This document shows positions 6,559 to 13,917 of a stretch of 13,972 bases of DNA, in pieces. Under the pieces are notes generated by a model. The model saw nothing but the letters and a program-made list of their open reading frames with translations, had not been told where the DNA came from and made no database searches. Position numbers and translations under genes: made by a program. The DNA comes from Nitrospiraceae bacterium (GTDB lineage Bacteria > Nitrospirota > Thermodesulfovibrionia > Thermodesulfovibrionales > Dissulfurispiraceae): assembly GCA_003170655.1 (NCBI GenBank), contig PMYY01000102.1:4078-18049 (forward strand). The letters run 5' to 3'. The number at the start of each line of letters is the position of its first letter. Within the stretch, counting starts at the first letter, position 1.

Positions 6559-7140
6559 ATGATTAAGACACCAAGTAAATTTAGCTGGAAGAAAAAGGCG
6601 TTCGCGATTGCCGTAATTTTGATGTCGGCAGTCATGGCGGGCTGGCTTACGTCGAGATATTTCTTTCCGGCTCAGGAAAAACTGATTGTTGAAGATACAT
6701 CGAAACAGGGCAAACAGGACCTCTCGATAACGACTTCATCGGAAATAAAGGTGCCGGTGACTATTTTCTATCCCGGAGAAGCCGGACTGGTGAAGGAGGA
6801 GAAGACCCTGGCCGGCGGTTCTCTGCCCGTGAAGCTTGCAGAATCGCTACTCCAGGAATATTTCAAAGGATTAAAGAACGGCCTTAATAATACCATAGTG
6901 CGTGGCGTTTATGAGGATAGGAACAAAATTTTATATGTTGATTTGTCGGACGAGTTCCGGAGAAATTTCTCGGGCGAAGCCCGGTATGAATATTACTTAC
7001 TGAAATCGCTTTACCAAACGCTTGTCACCAACGTCTCTGAAGTCCGGGACGTCAAGATCCTTATCGAAGGACGCGAGATAGACAGCATAGGAGGGCACAT
7101 GCTGTCTATCAGGTCTTTGAGGGAAACGGTCTGGTATTGA
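6559..7140 (+). CDS. Membrane-anchored GerMN-domain protein
   Basis: GerMN domains occur in the spore germination protein GerM and in lipoproteins of non-sporulating bacteria; they are thought to bind or act near peptidoglycan, but no enzyme activity is established. This 193-aa protein has a basic N-terminus, one membrane helix at about residues 13-34 and a linker. A single GerMN domain follows at about 64-182 (VTIFYPGEAGLV, ILYVDLSDEF, the helix SLYQTLVTNV and the closing VKILIEGREIDSIGGHM). Unlike GerM it has one copy and no lipobox. ATG at 6559 is three bases after the amidase stop, with no strong ribosome site of its own, so re-initiation is likely. Pairing with an amidase suggests a shared role in cell-wall remodelling in the periplasm. 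Confidence 0.85.
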   Translation: MIKTPSKFSWKKKAFAIAVILMSAVMAGWLTSRYFFPAQEKLIVEDTSKQGKQDLSITTSSEIKVPVTIFYPGEAGLVKEEKTLAGGSLPVKLAESLLQEYFKGLKNGLNNTIVRGVYEDRNKILYVDLSDEFRRNFSGEARYEYYLLKSLYQTLVTNVSEVRDVKILIEGREIDSIGGHMLSIRSLRETVWY

Positions 7141-7147
7141 TCCGATA

Positions 7148-7945
7148 ATGTCTGACAATAATCCGATAGGTATTTTCGATTCCGGCATTGGCGGCCTTAC
7201 TGTCTTCAAAGAGGTAAGCAGGATGATGCCAAATGAGGACATACTTTATCTTGGCGATACCGCCAGGGTCCCTTACGGCACAAGATCGGCTGAAACAGTG
7301 GCGCGATATTCCTTCGAATGCACCGATTTTCTGATGAGCAGGCATGTGAAGGTACTTGTAGTGGCCTGTAACACGGTATCAGCTATCAGCCTGTCAGAAA
7401 TCAGGGACCGCGTTCCGGTCCCGGTAATCGGCGTTATCGAGCCCGGGGCAAGGGCTGCGGTAACCGCGACAAAAAACAAAAGGATCGGCGTCATAGGCAC
7501 CGAGGCGACCATAAGGAGTCACGCCTATTTCAGGGCCATAAAGGCAATCGATGAGACCGTCGAAGTGTCCGGACTTGCCTGTCCACTTTTTGTTCCTCTC
7601 GTCGAAGAGGGCTGGACCGAAGGTGATATAGCGAGGCTAGTAGCGGAAAAGTATTTAGCCCAGCTGAAAAACCGCGACATCGACACTATCGTACTCGGCT
7701 GCACACATTACCCTCTCCTGAAAGAGGTCATCGAGGAAGTGATGGACTGCATTACCATCATCGATTCAGCAGTCGAAACGGGCAAGGCGCTGAAGTCGGT
7801 CCTTGCTGAAGGCCCGTTGCTTAAGCATTCACGGGAATCAGGCACGCACAAGTTTTTTGTTACTGATTCAGCCGAAAAGTTCATTTCCGTCGGCGAGCGC
7901 TTTCTCGGGCGCGAGATCAGGGACATAGAGCGAGTCAGGTTATAA
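7148..7945 (+). CDS. murI: Glutamate racemase
   Basis: Converts L-glutamate to D-glutamate, the building block used by MurD for peptidoglycan stem peptides; cofactor-independent and cytoplasmic. The 265-aa length is typical. The two catalytic cysteines are present: C74 in VVACNT and C185 in LGCTHYPLL, with H187 beside it. The N-terminal substrate motif GIFDSGIGGLTV holds D11-S12, and YLGDTARVPYGTR (34-46) is the usual second motif. ATG at 7148 starts seven bases after the GerMN stop. It forms one packed run with the amidase and the GerMN gene, and is followed by a 79-bp gap before rph. Confidence 0.96.
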   Translation: MSDNNPIGIFDSGIGGLTVFKEVSRMMPNEDILYLGDTARVPYGTRSAETVARYSFECTDFLMSRHVKVLVVACNTVSAISLSEIRDRVPVPVIGVIEPGARAAVTATKNKRIGVIGTEATIRSHAYFRAIKAIDETVEVSGLACPLFVPLVEEGWTEGDIARLVAEKYLAQLKNRDIDTIVLGCTHYPLLKEVIEEVMDCITIIDSAVETGKALKSVLAEGPLLKHSRESGTHKFFVTDSAEKFISVGERFLGREIRDIERVRL

Positions 7946-7991
7946 GTAAAATCTGTCTTGTCAACCACTTTTTTCCGCATACTTAATGACG

Positions 7992-7997
7992 TATAAT
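7992..7997 (+). promoter_or_regulatory. Candidate -10 element upstream of rph
   Basis: A perfect TATAAT lies 28 bases before the rph start codon. No good -35 is found at 16-18 bp, where there is a run of six T. An alternative pair is TTGTCA (7958-7963) with CTTAAT (7982-7987) at 18 bp. A promoter in this gap would let rph-ftsH-folP be expressed apart from the cell-wall genes before it. Confidence 0.4.
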
Positions 7998-8014
7998 TGA
8001 ATAACTAATGCATC

Positions 8015-8019
8015 GGAGG
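8015..8019 (+). promoter_or_regulatory. Ribosome binding site fixing the TTG start of rph
   Basis: A perfect GGAGG sits five bases before TTG at 8025. The next in-frame ATG (8055) would remove the conserved N-terminal RPDGR, so the TTG start is well supported. Confidence 0.8.
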
Positions 8020-8024
8020 ATAAA

Positions 8025-8756
8025 TTGAGGCCTGACGGTAGAAAAAAAGATGAGATGCGCAAGGTAAGAATCAAGAGGAATTATATCAAGCCTGCAGAAG
8101 GTTCAGTGCTTATCGAGGTGGGTGATACGAAAGTCATCTGCACTGCCACGATAGAGGAAAGAGTGCCTCCGTTTCTGAGAGATCAGAAGAAGGGATGGAT
8201 AACCGCAGAATACGGGATGATACCGCGGGCGACATCCGTCCGCACGGCCCGTGAATCTACGTTGGGAAAGACAGGCGGCAGAACGATGGAGATTAAAAGG
8301 CTTATCGGGCGGGCGTTGAGGGCTACTATAGATCTCAATGCCCTGGGTGAGCGCACCATCTGGCTCGATTGCGATGTGATACAGGCGGACGGAGGCACCC
8401 GAACTGCCTCCATTACCGGCGCCTACATAGCCCTTTATGATGCCATTCATCTGGCGATGAACAAGGGGATTATCCAGAAAGATCCTATTATCGAAGGCCT
8501 CGCTGCGATCAGCGTGGGCATAGTGCGAGGCGAACCGCTTCTGGACATCTGCTACGCTGAAGATTCTAATGCGGATGTGGACATGAATGTGGTCATGACT
8601 GGCAGCGGCAAGATCGTCGAGATCCAGGGGACCGCAGAATCCGAGCCTTTCTCCAAGGCAATGCTCGACGAACTGATGGGGCTTGCTGAAAAAGGCATCG
8701 GTGAACTCATCAAAATACAGGCGGAGATATTCTCTTCGAATATGGTAGAATATTAA
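8025..8756 (+). CDS. rph: Ribonuclease PH
   Basis: Phosphorolytic 3'-to-5' exoribonuclease that trims tRNA 3' ends using inorganic phosphate and acts as a hexameric ring. The 243-aa protein is full length. It begins with RPDGR (2-6), has the phosphate-binding arginine in TGGRTMEIKRLIGR (R86) and GGTRTAS at 123-129, and the acidic site LDICYAEDSNADVDMNVVM at 173-191. The start is TTG at 8025, chosen because of the strong GGAGG and the conserved N-terminus. In many bacteria rph is followed by the nucleotide-housekeeping gene rdgB; here ftsH comes next instead, 22 bp from its preferred start. Confidence 0.96.
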   Translation: MRPDGRKKDEMRKVRIKRNYIKPAEGSVLIEVGDTKVICTATIEERVPPFLRDQKKGWITAEYGMIPRATSVRTARESTLGKTGGRTMEIKRLIGRALRATIDLNALGERTIWLDCDVIQADGGTRTASITGAYIALYDAIHLAMNKGIIQKDPIIEGLAAISVGIVRGEPLLDICYAEDSNADVDMNVVMTGSGKIVEIQGTAESEPFSKAMLDELMGLAEKGIGELIKIQAEIFSSNMVEY

Positions 8757-8778
8757 AATTATGCAAGGGAAAGCTTCA

Positions 8779-10575
8779 ATGTATAAGAGCATACTTATCT
8801 GGCTGCTTATCGGTATGTCCATACTGCTTCTCTTCAATCTCTTCAATGTTCCGCAGAAGAGTGAGAAGGAACTGATCTTCTCGGATTTCGTCAAGAAGGT
8901 GGATTCCGGCGAGGTCGATGAGGTCACGATCAAGGAAAACAATATCACCGGCAGACTCAAGGACGGGTCGAAGTTCAAGACTTATTCTGCAAACTATCCC
9001 GATCTGGTCAAGGAACTCAGGGACAAGAACGTCAGGATCATCGCTAAGCCGCCTGATCAGCCTCCGTTGTATATGACGATTCTGATATCCTGGGGCCCAA
9101 TCATTTTCATCGTACTAATCTGGGTATTCTTCATGAGACAGATGCAGATGGGTGGCAACAAGGCGATGTCATTTGGTAAAGCAAAGGCCAAGCTTGTGTC
9201 CGAGAAGTCAGTAAAGATCACATTCGCTGATGTTGCCGGAATAGAAGAGGCCAAAAACGAAGTACAAGAAATAATAGAATTCCTGAGAGATCCGCAGAAG
9301 TTCTCGCGGCTCGGAGGCAGGATACCGAAGGGGGTTCTCCTTGTTGGTTCTCCGGGGTCGGGAAAGACTCTTCTGGCGAGGGCAATTGCCGGTGAGGCAG
9401 CTGTGCCCTTTTTCTCGATTTCGGGCTCTGATTTTGTCGAGATGTTTGTAGGCGTCGGCGCTTCAAGGGTAAGAGACCTTTTCGAGCAAGCAAAGAAAAG
9501 CGCTCCCTGCATTATCTTTATTGATGAAATAGATGCGGTTGGCAGGCACAGGGGGGCAGGCCTGGGCGGAGGACACGATGAAAGGGAGCAGACCCTTAAC
9601 CAACTCCTGGTTGAAATGGACGGCTTCGAAGGGAAGGAAGGCGTTATTATAATAGCTGCGACTAACCGCCCCGATGTACTAGATCCGGCGCTCTTAAGGC
9701 CTGGAAGGTTTGACCGCCAGATTGTCGTGCCGGTGCCTGACGTAAAGGGGAGGATCGAAATACTCAAGGTCCATTCCAAGAATATTCCGCTGGCGCCTGA
9801 TGTCGAACTTGAAAAGATAGCAAGGGGGACTCCGGGATTTTCGGGGGCTGACCTTGCAAATCTTATCAACGAGGCGGCCCTTATTGCTGCGCGTAGATCG
9901 AAGGACAAGGTAGACATGGCAGACTTTGAATTTGCAAAGGACAAGGTGCTCATGGGTGTTGAGCGCAGAAGCATGGTCCTTAGCGATGAAGAGAAGAGGA
10001 ATACGGCCTATCATGAGGCCGGCCATGCGCTGGTCGCGAAATTGACACCCGGCACAGACCCGATTCACAAGGTGAGCATCATTCCACGGGGGAGGGCGCT
10101 TGGTATCACACAACAGCTTCCTCTCGACGATCGGTATACTTATTCCAAGGATTATCTTCTGAAAGCGCTTAACGTGCTTCTTGGCGGGAGGGCTGCAGAA
10201 GAGCTGGCCCTCAGCCATATGACTACCGGAGCTGGCAACGACCTCGAAAGAGCAACCGACCTGGCCCGGAAGATGGTAACCGAGTGGGGTATGAGCGAGA
10301 AACTAGGACCACTCACCTTCGGCAAAAAAGAAGAGCAGATATTCCTGGGTCGTGAAATCGCACGACATAAAGATTACAGCGAAAAGACCGCTGTTGATAT
10401 CGATGAAGAGGTCAAACGTTTCGTGATCGATGCATATGAAAATGCCAGAAAGCTGCTTCGGGATAACAAGGACCTGTTGGAAGCGGTCGCGAAAACGCTC
10501 CTAGAACGCGAAACCATTGATGGTCCTGATCTCGACAAGATTATAGAAGATACAAGATCTGTTGCCCCGGCGTGA
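8779..10575 (+). CDS. ftsH: ATP-dependent zinc metalloprotease FtsH
   Basis: Hexameric membrane AAA+ protease that extracts and degrades membrane and cytoplasmic proteins. ATG at 8779 is preferred (598 aa) because AAGGGA lies eight bases before it; ATG at 8761 would add six residues without a ribosome site. Numbered from 8779: membrane helix at about 4-23, a small periplasmic domain to about 97, second helix 98-119. The AAA+ module carries Walker A GSPGSGKT (190-197), pore motif MFVGVG (222-227), Walker B FIDEID (247-252) and the second region of homology TNRPDVLDPALLRPGRFDR. The protease has HEAGH (412-416) and the third zinc ligand D488 in TGAGNDLERAT. Walker A is unusual, since nearly all FtsH proteins I know have GPPGTGKT. 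The C-terminus is short, without a long low-complexity tail. It overlaps folP by four bases (GTGA), implying coupling. Confidence 0.97.
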   Translation: MYKSILIWLLIGMSILLLFNLFNVPQKSEKELIFSDFVKKVDSGEVDEVTIKENNITGRLKDGSKFKTYSANYPDLVKELRDKNVRIIAKPPDQPPLYMTILISWGPIIFIVLIWVFFMRQMQMGGNKAMSFGKAKAKLVSEKSVKITFADVAGIEEAKNEVQEIIEFLRDPQKFSRLGGRIPKGVLLVGSPGSGKTLLARAIAGEAAVPFFSISGSDFVEMFVGVGASRVRDLFEQAKKSAPCIIFIDEIDAVGRHRGAGLGGGHDEREQTLNQLLVEMDGFEGKEGVIIIAATNRPDVLDPALLRPGRFDRQIVVPVPDVKGRIEILKVHSKNIPLAPDVELEKIARGTPGFSGADLANLINEAALIAARRSKDKVDMADFEFAKDKVLMGVERRSMVLSDEEKRNTAYHEAGHALVAKLTPGTDPIHKVSIIPRGRALGITQQLPLDDRYTYSKDYLLKALNVLLGGRAAEELALSHMTTGAGNDLERATDLARKMVTEWGMSEKLGPLTFGKKEEQIFLGREIARHKDYSEKTAVDIDEEVKRFVIDAYENARKLLRDNKDLLEAVAKTLLERETIDGPDLDKIIEDTRSVAPA

Positions 10576-11414
10576 AGCTAGAGCTCAGTAACCACACCCT
10601 AGATTTTTCGAATAAAACTTACCTTATGGGGGTCCTGAATGTGACCCCCGATTCATTTTCGGACGGCGGACTTCACTTCTATATCGACAGGGCGGTCGAG
10701 CATGCCGTCAAGCTTGTAGAAGATGGGGCGGATATCATCGACATTGGCGGAGAATCAACCAGACCCGGTTCCGAGGCTGTCTCTACGGATGAGGAACTCA
10801 GGCGTACTATCCCGGTAATAGAATCAGTCGCCAGAAGGCTTGCAGCACCTATTTCCATTGATACCTGCAAGGCAGAGGTAGCACTAAGAGCTATCGACGC
10901 GGGTGCTTCGATAGTGAATGATATCAGCGGCCTGCGTTTCGATCCAGCCATGGCAAAGGCTGTGGCATCACGCGGCGTCCCGGTTATCGTTATGCATATC
11001 AAAGGCATTCCGAGGGACATGCAGGAGAATCCGGTTTATGAAGCACTTGTCCCCGAGATCATGGATTACCTAAGGACGAGTATTCGCATGGCCGTCGAAG
11101 CAGGGATACGGGAAGACATGATTGTCGTCGACCCTGGGATAGGCTTCGGCAAGACTTTTGACCATAACCTGCAGGTACTGAGAGATCTTAACGAATTTAC
11201 AGCGCTTGGAAAGCCTATTGCTATAGGCGTTTCCAGGAAGGCCTTTATAGGGAAAATACTCAACGGGGCTCCTACTTCGAAACGACTTGAAGGGACTGCT
11301 GCTGCGGTCGCAATTTCAATAATTAACGGGGCAAATATCGTCAGGGTACATGACGTGAAGGAGATCGCAAAGGTGGTGAAGGTCGCCGATGCGATAAAGA
11401 AGGGAAGTCTCTAA
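10572..11414 (+). CDS. folP: Dihydropteroate synthase
   Basis: Joins 6-hydroxymethyl-dihydropterin diphosphate to p-aminobenzoate to give dihydropteroate in folate synthesis; the target of sulfonamides. The 280-aa TIM barrel is complete. Motifs seen: MGVLNVTPDSFSDGG (19-33, with N23), DIGGESTRPGSE (57-68), SIDTCK with D98, ND at 116-117, VDPGIGFGKT (186-195), GVSRKAFIG (219-227, K223) and RVHDV (258-262). The usual MHMxGxPxxMQ loop reads MHIKGIPRDMQ, a mild variation. The GTG start at 10572 lies inside the ftsH stop (GTGA). ftsH-folP adjacency is common in many bacteria. It ends the plus-strand run and meets pal head-on after 43 bp, where only a four-base GC stem without a T-run is visible. 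Confidence 0.96.
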   Translation: MKLELSNHTLDFSNKTYLMGVLNVTPDSFSDGGLHFYIDRAVEHAVKLVEDGADIIDIGGESTRPGSEAVSTDEELRRTIPVIESVARRLAAPISIDTCKAEVALRAIDAGASIVNDISGLRFDPAMAKAVASRGVPVIVMHIKGIPRDMQENPVYEALVPEIMDYLRTSIRMAVEAGIREDMIVVDPGIGFGKTFDHNLQVLRDLNEFTALGKPIAIGVSRKAFIGKILNGAPTSKRLEGTAAAVAISIINGANIVRVHDVKEIAKVVKVADAIKKGSL

Positions 11415-11457
11415 CGGAATAGAGGCGGCGCTCGCCACCCCTGTTCTCGTGTGCTTT

Positions 11458-11991
11458 CTATTTGCCTTCGGTAAGGACTAAGTGGTCGTTCCTGTTTTTT
11501 GCCCAGCATTCTTCGGTGCTTTCGGTGCAGATCGGTTTCTCTTTCCCGTAGCTGATCGTGTCTATCCTGGCCGAAGTGATGCCGAACGAAATCAGGTATT
11601 GCTTAGCGGCATTTGTCCTCTTGTCTCCGAGTGCAAGGTTGTATTCCTTGGTGCCCCTCTCATCGCAATTGCCTTCGATAACAACCTTGGCGTTTGTCTT
11701 GGATAAGAGTGCAGCGAGTTCTTTCGTCGTCTCTTTAGCTTTTGTATCGAGGTCATACTTGTCGAAGGCAAAATGAATGTCGTTCACCCTGGTACCGATT
11801 TCCTTGGTTGAGGCAGCAACGCCTTCCTGTTCTACTGCGGCCTTCTGATTTTCAGTTACAGACTCGGATTTTTTCGCCTCCGACGGCTTGACGACCGCCT
11901 GTTCGGGCTGCGCTGAGATCTGCTTTTGCGCGCATCCGATCAATGTTGCGGAAATGAATACCGCGGCCAACATAAGTCCCCATCTTCTCAT
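11458..11991 (-). CDS. pal: Peptidoglycan-associated lipoprotein (OmpA-like)
   Basis: Outer-membrane lipoprotein that holds peptidoglycan and works with TolB/TolA in envelope constriction. The 177-aa protein has a signal peptide with lipobox LIGC and lipidated Cys at residue 20; residue 21 is Ala, so no inner-membrane retention signal is seen. A charged Gln/Glu/Lys linker runs to about 68. The OmpA-like domain covers 70-175, with D110 in EGNCDERGT and R125 in LALGDKRTNAA, the residues expected to bind diaminopimelate. SYGKEKP and WAKNRN end the domain as in Pal, although the final strand reads NDHLVL instead of the usual RxVxV form. Two extra cysteines (C155, C162) could form a loop disulfide. 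ATG at 11991 has AGGAGGT nine bases upstream. No tol genes are adjacent. Confidence 0.92.
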   Translation of the reverse strand: MRRWGLMLAAVFISATLIGCAQKQISAQPEQAVVKPSEAKKSESVTENQKAAVEQEGVAASTKEIGTRVNDIHFAFDKYDLDTKAKETTKELAALLSKTNAKVVIEGNCDERGTKEYNLALGDKRTNAAKQYLISFGITSARIDTISYGKEKPICTESTEECWAKNRNDHLVLTEGK

Positions 11992-12003
11992 TGTTAAACT
12001 ACC

Positions 12004-12010
12004 TCCTGTA
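12004..12010 (-). promoter_or_regulatory. Strong Shine-Dalgarno of pal
   Basis: On the minus strand AGGAGGT lies about nine bases before the pal ATG. It confirms the start and suggests high translation, as expected for an abundant lipoprotein. Upstream, TTAATATTAA (12020-12029) could hold a -10 element but has no convincing -35. Confidence 0.6.
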
Positions 12011-12109
12011 TCGCTTCGTTTAATATTAACTGCAAAACCTCAGGGTCTTGCCGCATCGTGATGCATGGGAATACGGTGTGAAGTCTATCAGAGAATTATG
12101 AAGCAGGTA

Positions 12110-12139
12110 TGAACAAATGTGAACAATTGTGAATGGCCG
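12110..12139 (+). repeat. Short 10-bp tandem repeats between argS and pal
   Basis: TGAACAAATG (12110-12119) is followed directly by TGAACAATTG (12120-12129), one mismatch, and then TGAATGGCCG, of which only TGAA continues the pattern. Ten-base spacing equals one helical turn, so this could be a binding site upstream of pal, or a chance AT-rich run. It ends just past the argS stop. Confidence 0.4.
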
Positions 12140-12143
12140 AAAG

Positions 12144-13784
12144 CTACATCTTTTCAGGCGAACTGACTCCCAGGATCTTCGACCCGTGTTTCAGCGCGAC
12201 CATGATCGCTTCGCAGAGGGCGAGGCGCGCCTTCGTCAATTCAATGTCTTCGGTTATGACGCGGTGCCGGTGATAGTATGGATGGAAGAGTCCGGCCAAT
12301 TCCTGGAGATAGAAGGTTATGCGGTGGGGCTCTCGCGCTAATGCGGCTCCCCGAAGCATCATGGGATAATAAAGCAGCTTTTTTACGATCCTCATCTCTT
12401 CGTCATTGAACAGTGTTCCATCAAAACTCGCCAACGTGTGTCGGTCGAATCCGGACTCTCTGGCCTTATCAAAGATACTGTTTATTCTCGCATGCGCATA
12501 CTGAACATAAAAGACCGGGTTTTCGCTCGACTGCGCCTTGGCTACTTCTATGTCCACATCGAGATGGCTGTCCGACCTTCTTGTAAGAAATAGGAATTTA
12601 GTAGTGTCCGGGCCGATCTCATCCATTACCTCTCTAAGTGTAATGAATTCCCCGGCACGTTTGGACATCTGGACCGGCTGCCCCCCTTTCAGCAAGGAGA
12701 CGATCTGAACCAACACCACACGTAGACTTTCCCTTGGATGGCCCAGTGCCTGAACCGCTGCCTGCATGCGAGGTATGTACCCGTGGTGATCAGCCCCCCA
12801 AATATCTATCAACTCATCGAACCCTTTCTCTAGTTTCTTGCGATGATATGCGATATCGGGAGTGAAGTATGTATAGTCGCCGTCTTTCTTGATCAGCACG
12901 CGGTCTTTATCGTCGCCTAAGTCTGAAGTCCTGAACCATGTGGCGCCGTCATGCTCGAAGATATATCCCTTGGTCCTCAGATCATCAAGAGTTTGCTCCA
13001 CCTCGCCTGCTGCATACAGTTCTCGCTCGCTTTGCCATGTGTCGAAGATGGCGCCGAAGTCTTCGAGATCTTTTTTGATCAGATCGAGCATCTTCGTGTA
13101 AGAAAAGTCGATGAAGTCTGCCGCGACCTCGTTGAAGGCTGTATCAACAAATCGGTTACCGAAGGTGGCCTTGAATTCGGCGGCAAGATCGTCTATGTAA
13201 TAACCACGATAGCCGTCTTCGGGGAAGGGATATTCTCTTCCGCATAAGGCCTGATATTTGGCGAAAACCGACAGACCAAGCATTTTCACCTGCTTGCCCG
13301 CATCATTTATATAAAATTCTTTTTCAATTCGGTATCCTGTTTCCTGCAGCAGGTTGGCGAGGGCGGCTCCAACCGCAGCTCCTCTCCCGTGGCCCAGATG
13401 AAGGGGACCGGTCGGATTAGCGCTGACAAATTCGATCTGCACCTTTTTCCCATTGCCGACATTTTCGGTCAAAAAAGTCTCGCTTTCTGTGAGAAGTTCA
13501 CCGAGTTCGCGGCAGATGAAGGACCGTGTAAATGTAAAGTTTATGAATCCCGGCCCGGCAATATCGATGCGTTCGAAGGTGTCCCCGCGATCGATATGGC
13601 TTACGATCTCTTCGGCGATCTTGCGCGGCGCTTTCTTGAGCATCTTTGCAAGTCCCATCGCGACCGGCGTAGAGAGATCTCCGAACCCTTCATCCTTGGG
13701 GACCTCGATCTCGATAGGACCGACTCCCGTCTCAATCATCCTTTTGACTGCATCCTGCAATATTTCACGAAGTGCTTTTTCCAT
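12144..13784 (-). CDS. argS: Arginyl-tRNA synthetase
   Basis: Class I aminoacyl-tRNA synthetase that charges tRNA-Arg. The 546-aa protein is complete. The N-terminal additional (tRNA D-loop) domain spans about 1-110 with EVPKDEGFGDLSTPVA. The catalytic domain shows FVSANPTGPLHLGHGRGA with HLGH at 129-132 (HIGH motif), ADHHGYIPRM near 331-340, and a reduced KMSKS loop as VQMSKRAG at 371-378, the form usual in ArgRS. The DALR anticodon-binding domain runs from about 424 (ENPVFYVQYAHARI) to the end, closing with LGVSSPEKM. ATG at 13784 follows AAGGG with only two bases of spacing, so the ribosome site is close but the conserved N-terminus supports the start. pal lies downstream on the same strand after 152 bp and probably has its own promoter. 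Confidence 0.97.
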   Translation of the reverse strand: MEKALREILQDAVKRMIETGVGPIEIEVPKDEGFGDLSTPVAMGLAKMLKKAPRKIAEEIVSHIDRGDTFERIDIAGPGFINFTFTRSFICRELGELLTESETFLTENVGNGKKVQIEFVSANPTGPLHLGHGRGAAVGAALANLLQETGYRIEKEFYINDAGKQVKMLGLSVFAKYQALCGREYPFPEDGYRGYYIDDLAAEFKATFGNRFVDTAFNEVAADFIDFSYTKMLDLIKKDLEDFGAIFDTWQSERELYAAGEVEQTLDDLRTKGYIFEHDGATWFRTSDLGDDKDRVLIKKDGDYTYFTPDIAYHRKKLEKGFDELIDIWGADHHGYIPRMQAAVQALGHPRESLRVVLVQIVSLLKGGQPVQMSKRAGEFITLREVMDEIGPDTTKFLFLTRRSDSHLDVDIEVAKAQSSENPVFYVQYAHARINSIFDKARESGFDRHTLASFDGTLFNDEEMRIVKKLLYYPMMLRGAALAREPHRITFYLQELAGLFHPYYHRHRVITEDIELTKARLALCEAIMVALKHGSKILGVSSPEKM

Positions 13785-13896
13785 AACCCTTAAGTTTAGC
13801 CGAAATAATTGATAAAAGTCACCATTACTGCCTCACCGAAAGGTTGCTTCAAAGTCGTGTAACGGAACGAAGAGTGCACCAGTGTGGTTATGTCAG

Positions 13897-13917
13897 TTTA
13901 TAGGGGTTATAAACCCC
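13897..13917. repeat. Interlocking inverted repeats at right edge
   Basis: Two perfect inverted repeats overlap: TTTATA (13897-13902) with TATAAA (13908-13913), and GGGGTT (13903-13908) with AACCCC (13912-13917). They cannot both form at once. No T-run follows on either strand, so an ordinary terminator is doubtful; an operator or a switchable hairpin upstream of argS is possible. Confidence 0.45.

Noticed and set aside
8103..8978. Long minus-strand open frame (291 codons) opposite rph/ftsH
   Set aside because: Lies wholly against two clear conserved genes, has no recognisable motif, and its low-complexity residues reflect antisense codons.
9057..9974. Long minus-strand open frame (305 codons) opposite ftsH
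   Set aside because: Ser/Pro/Ile-rich antisense translation of the AAA+ domain; no motif and no ribosome site.
11424..11440. GC-rich stem between folP and pal
   Set aside because: Four base pairs only and no T-run on either side.
12053..12064. GCATC-GT-GATGC palindrome upstream of pal
   Set aside because: Loop too small for the full stem and no positional relation to a promoter.
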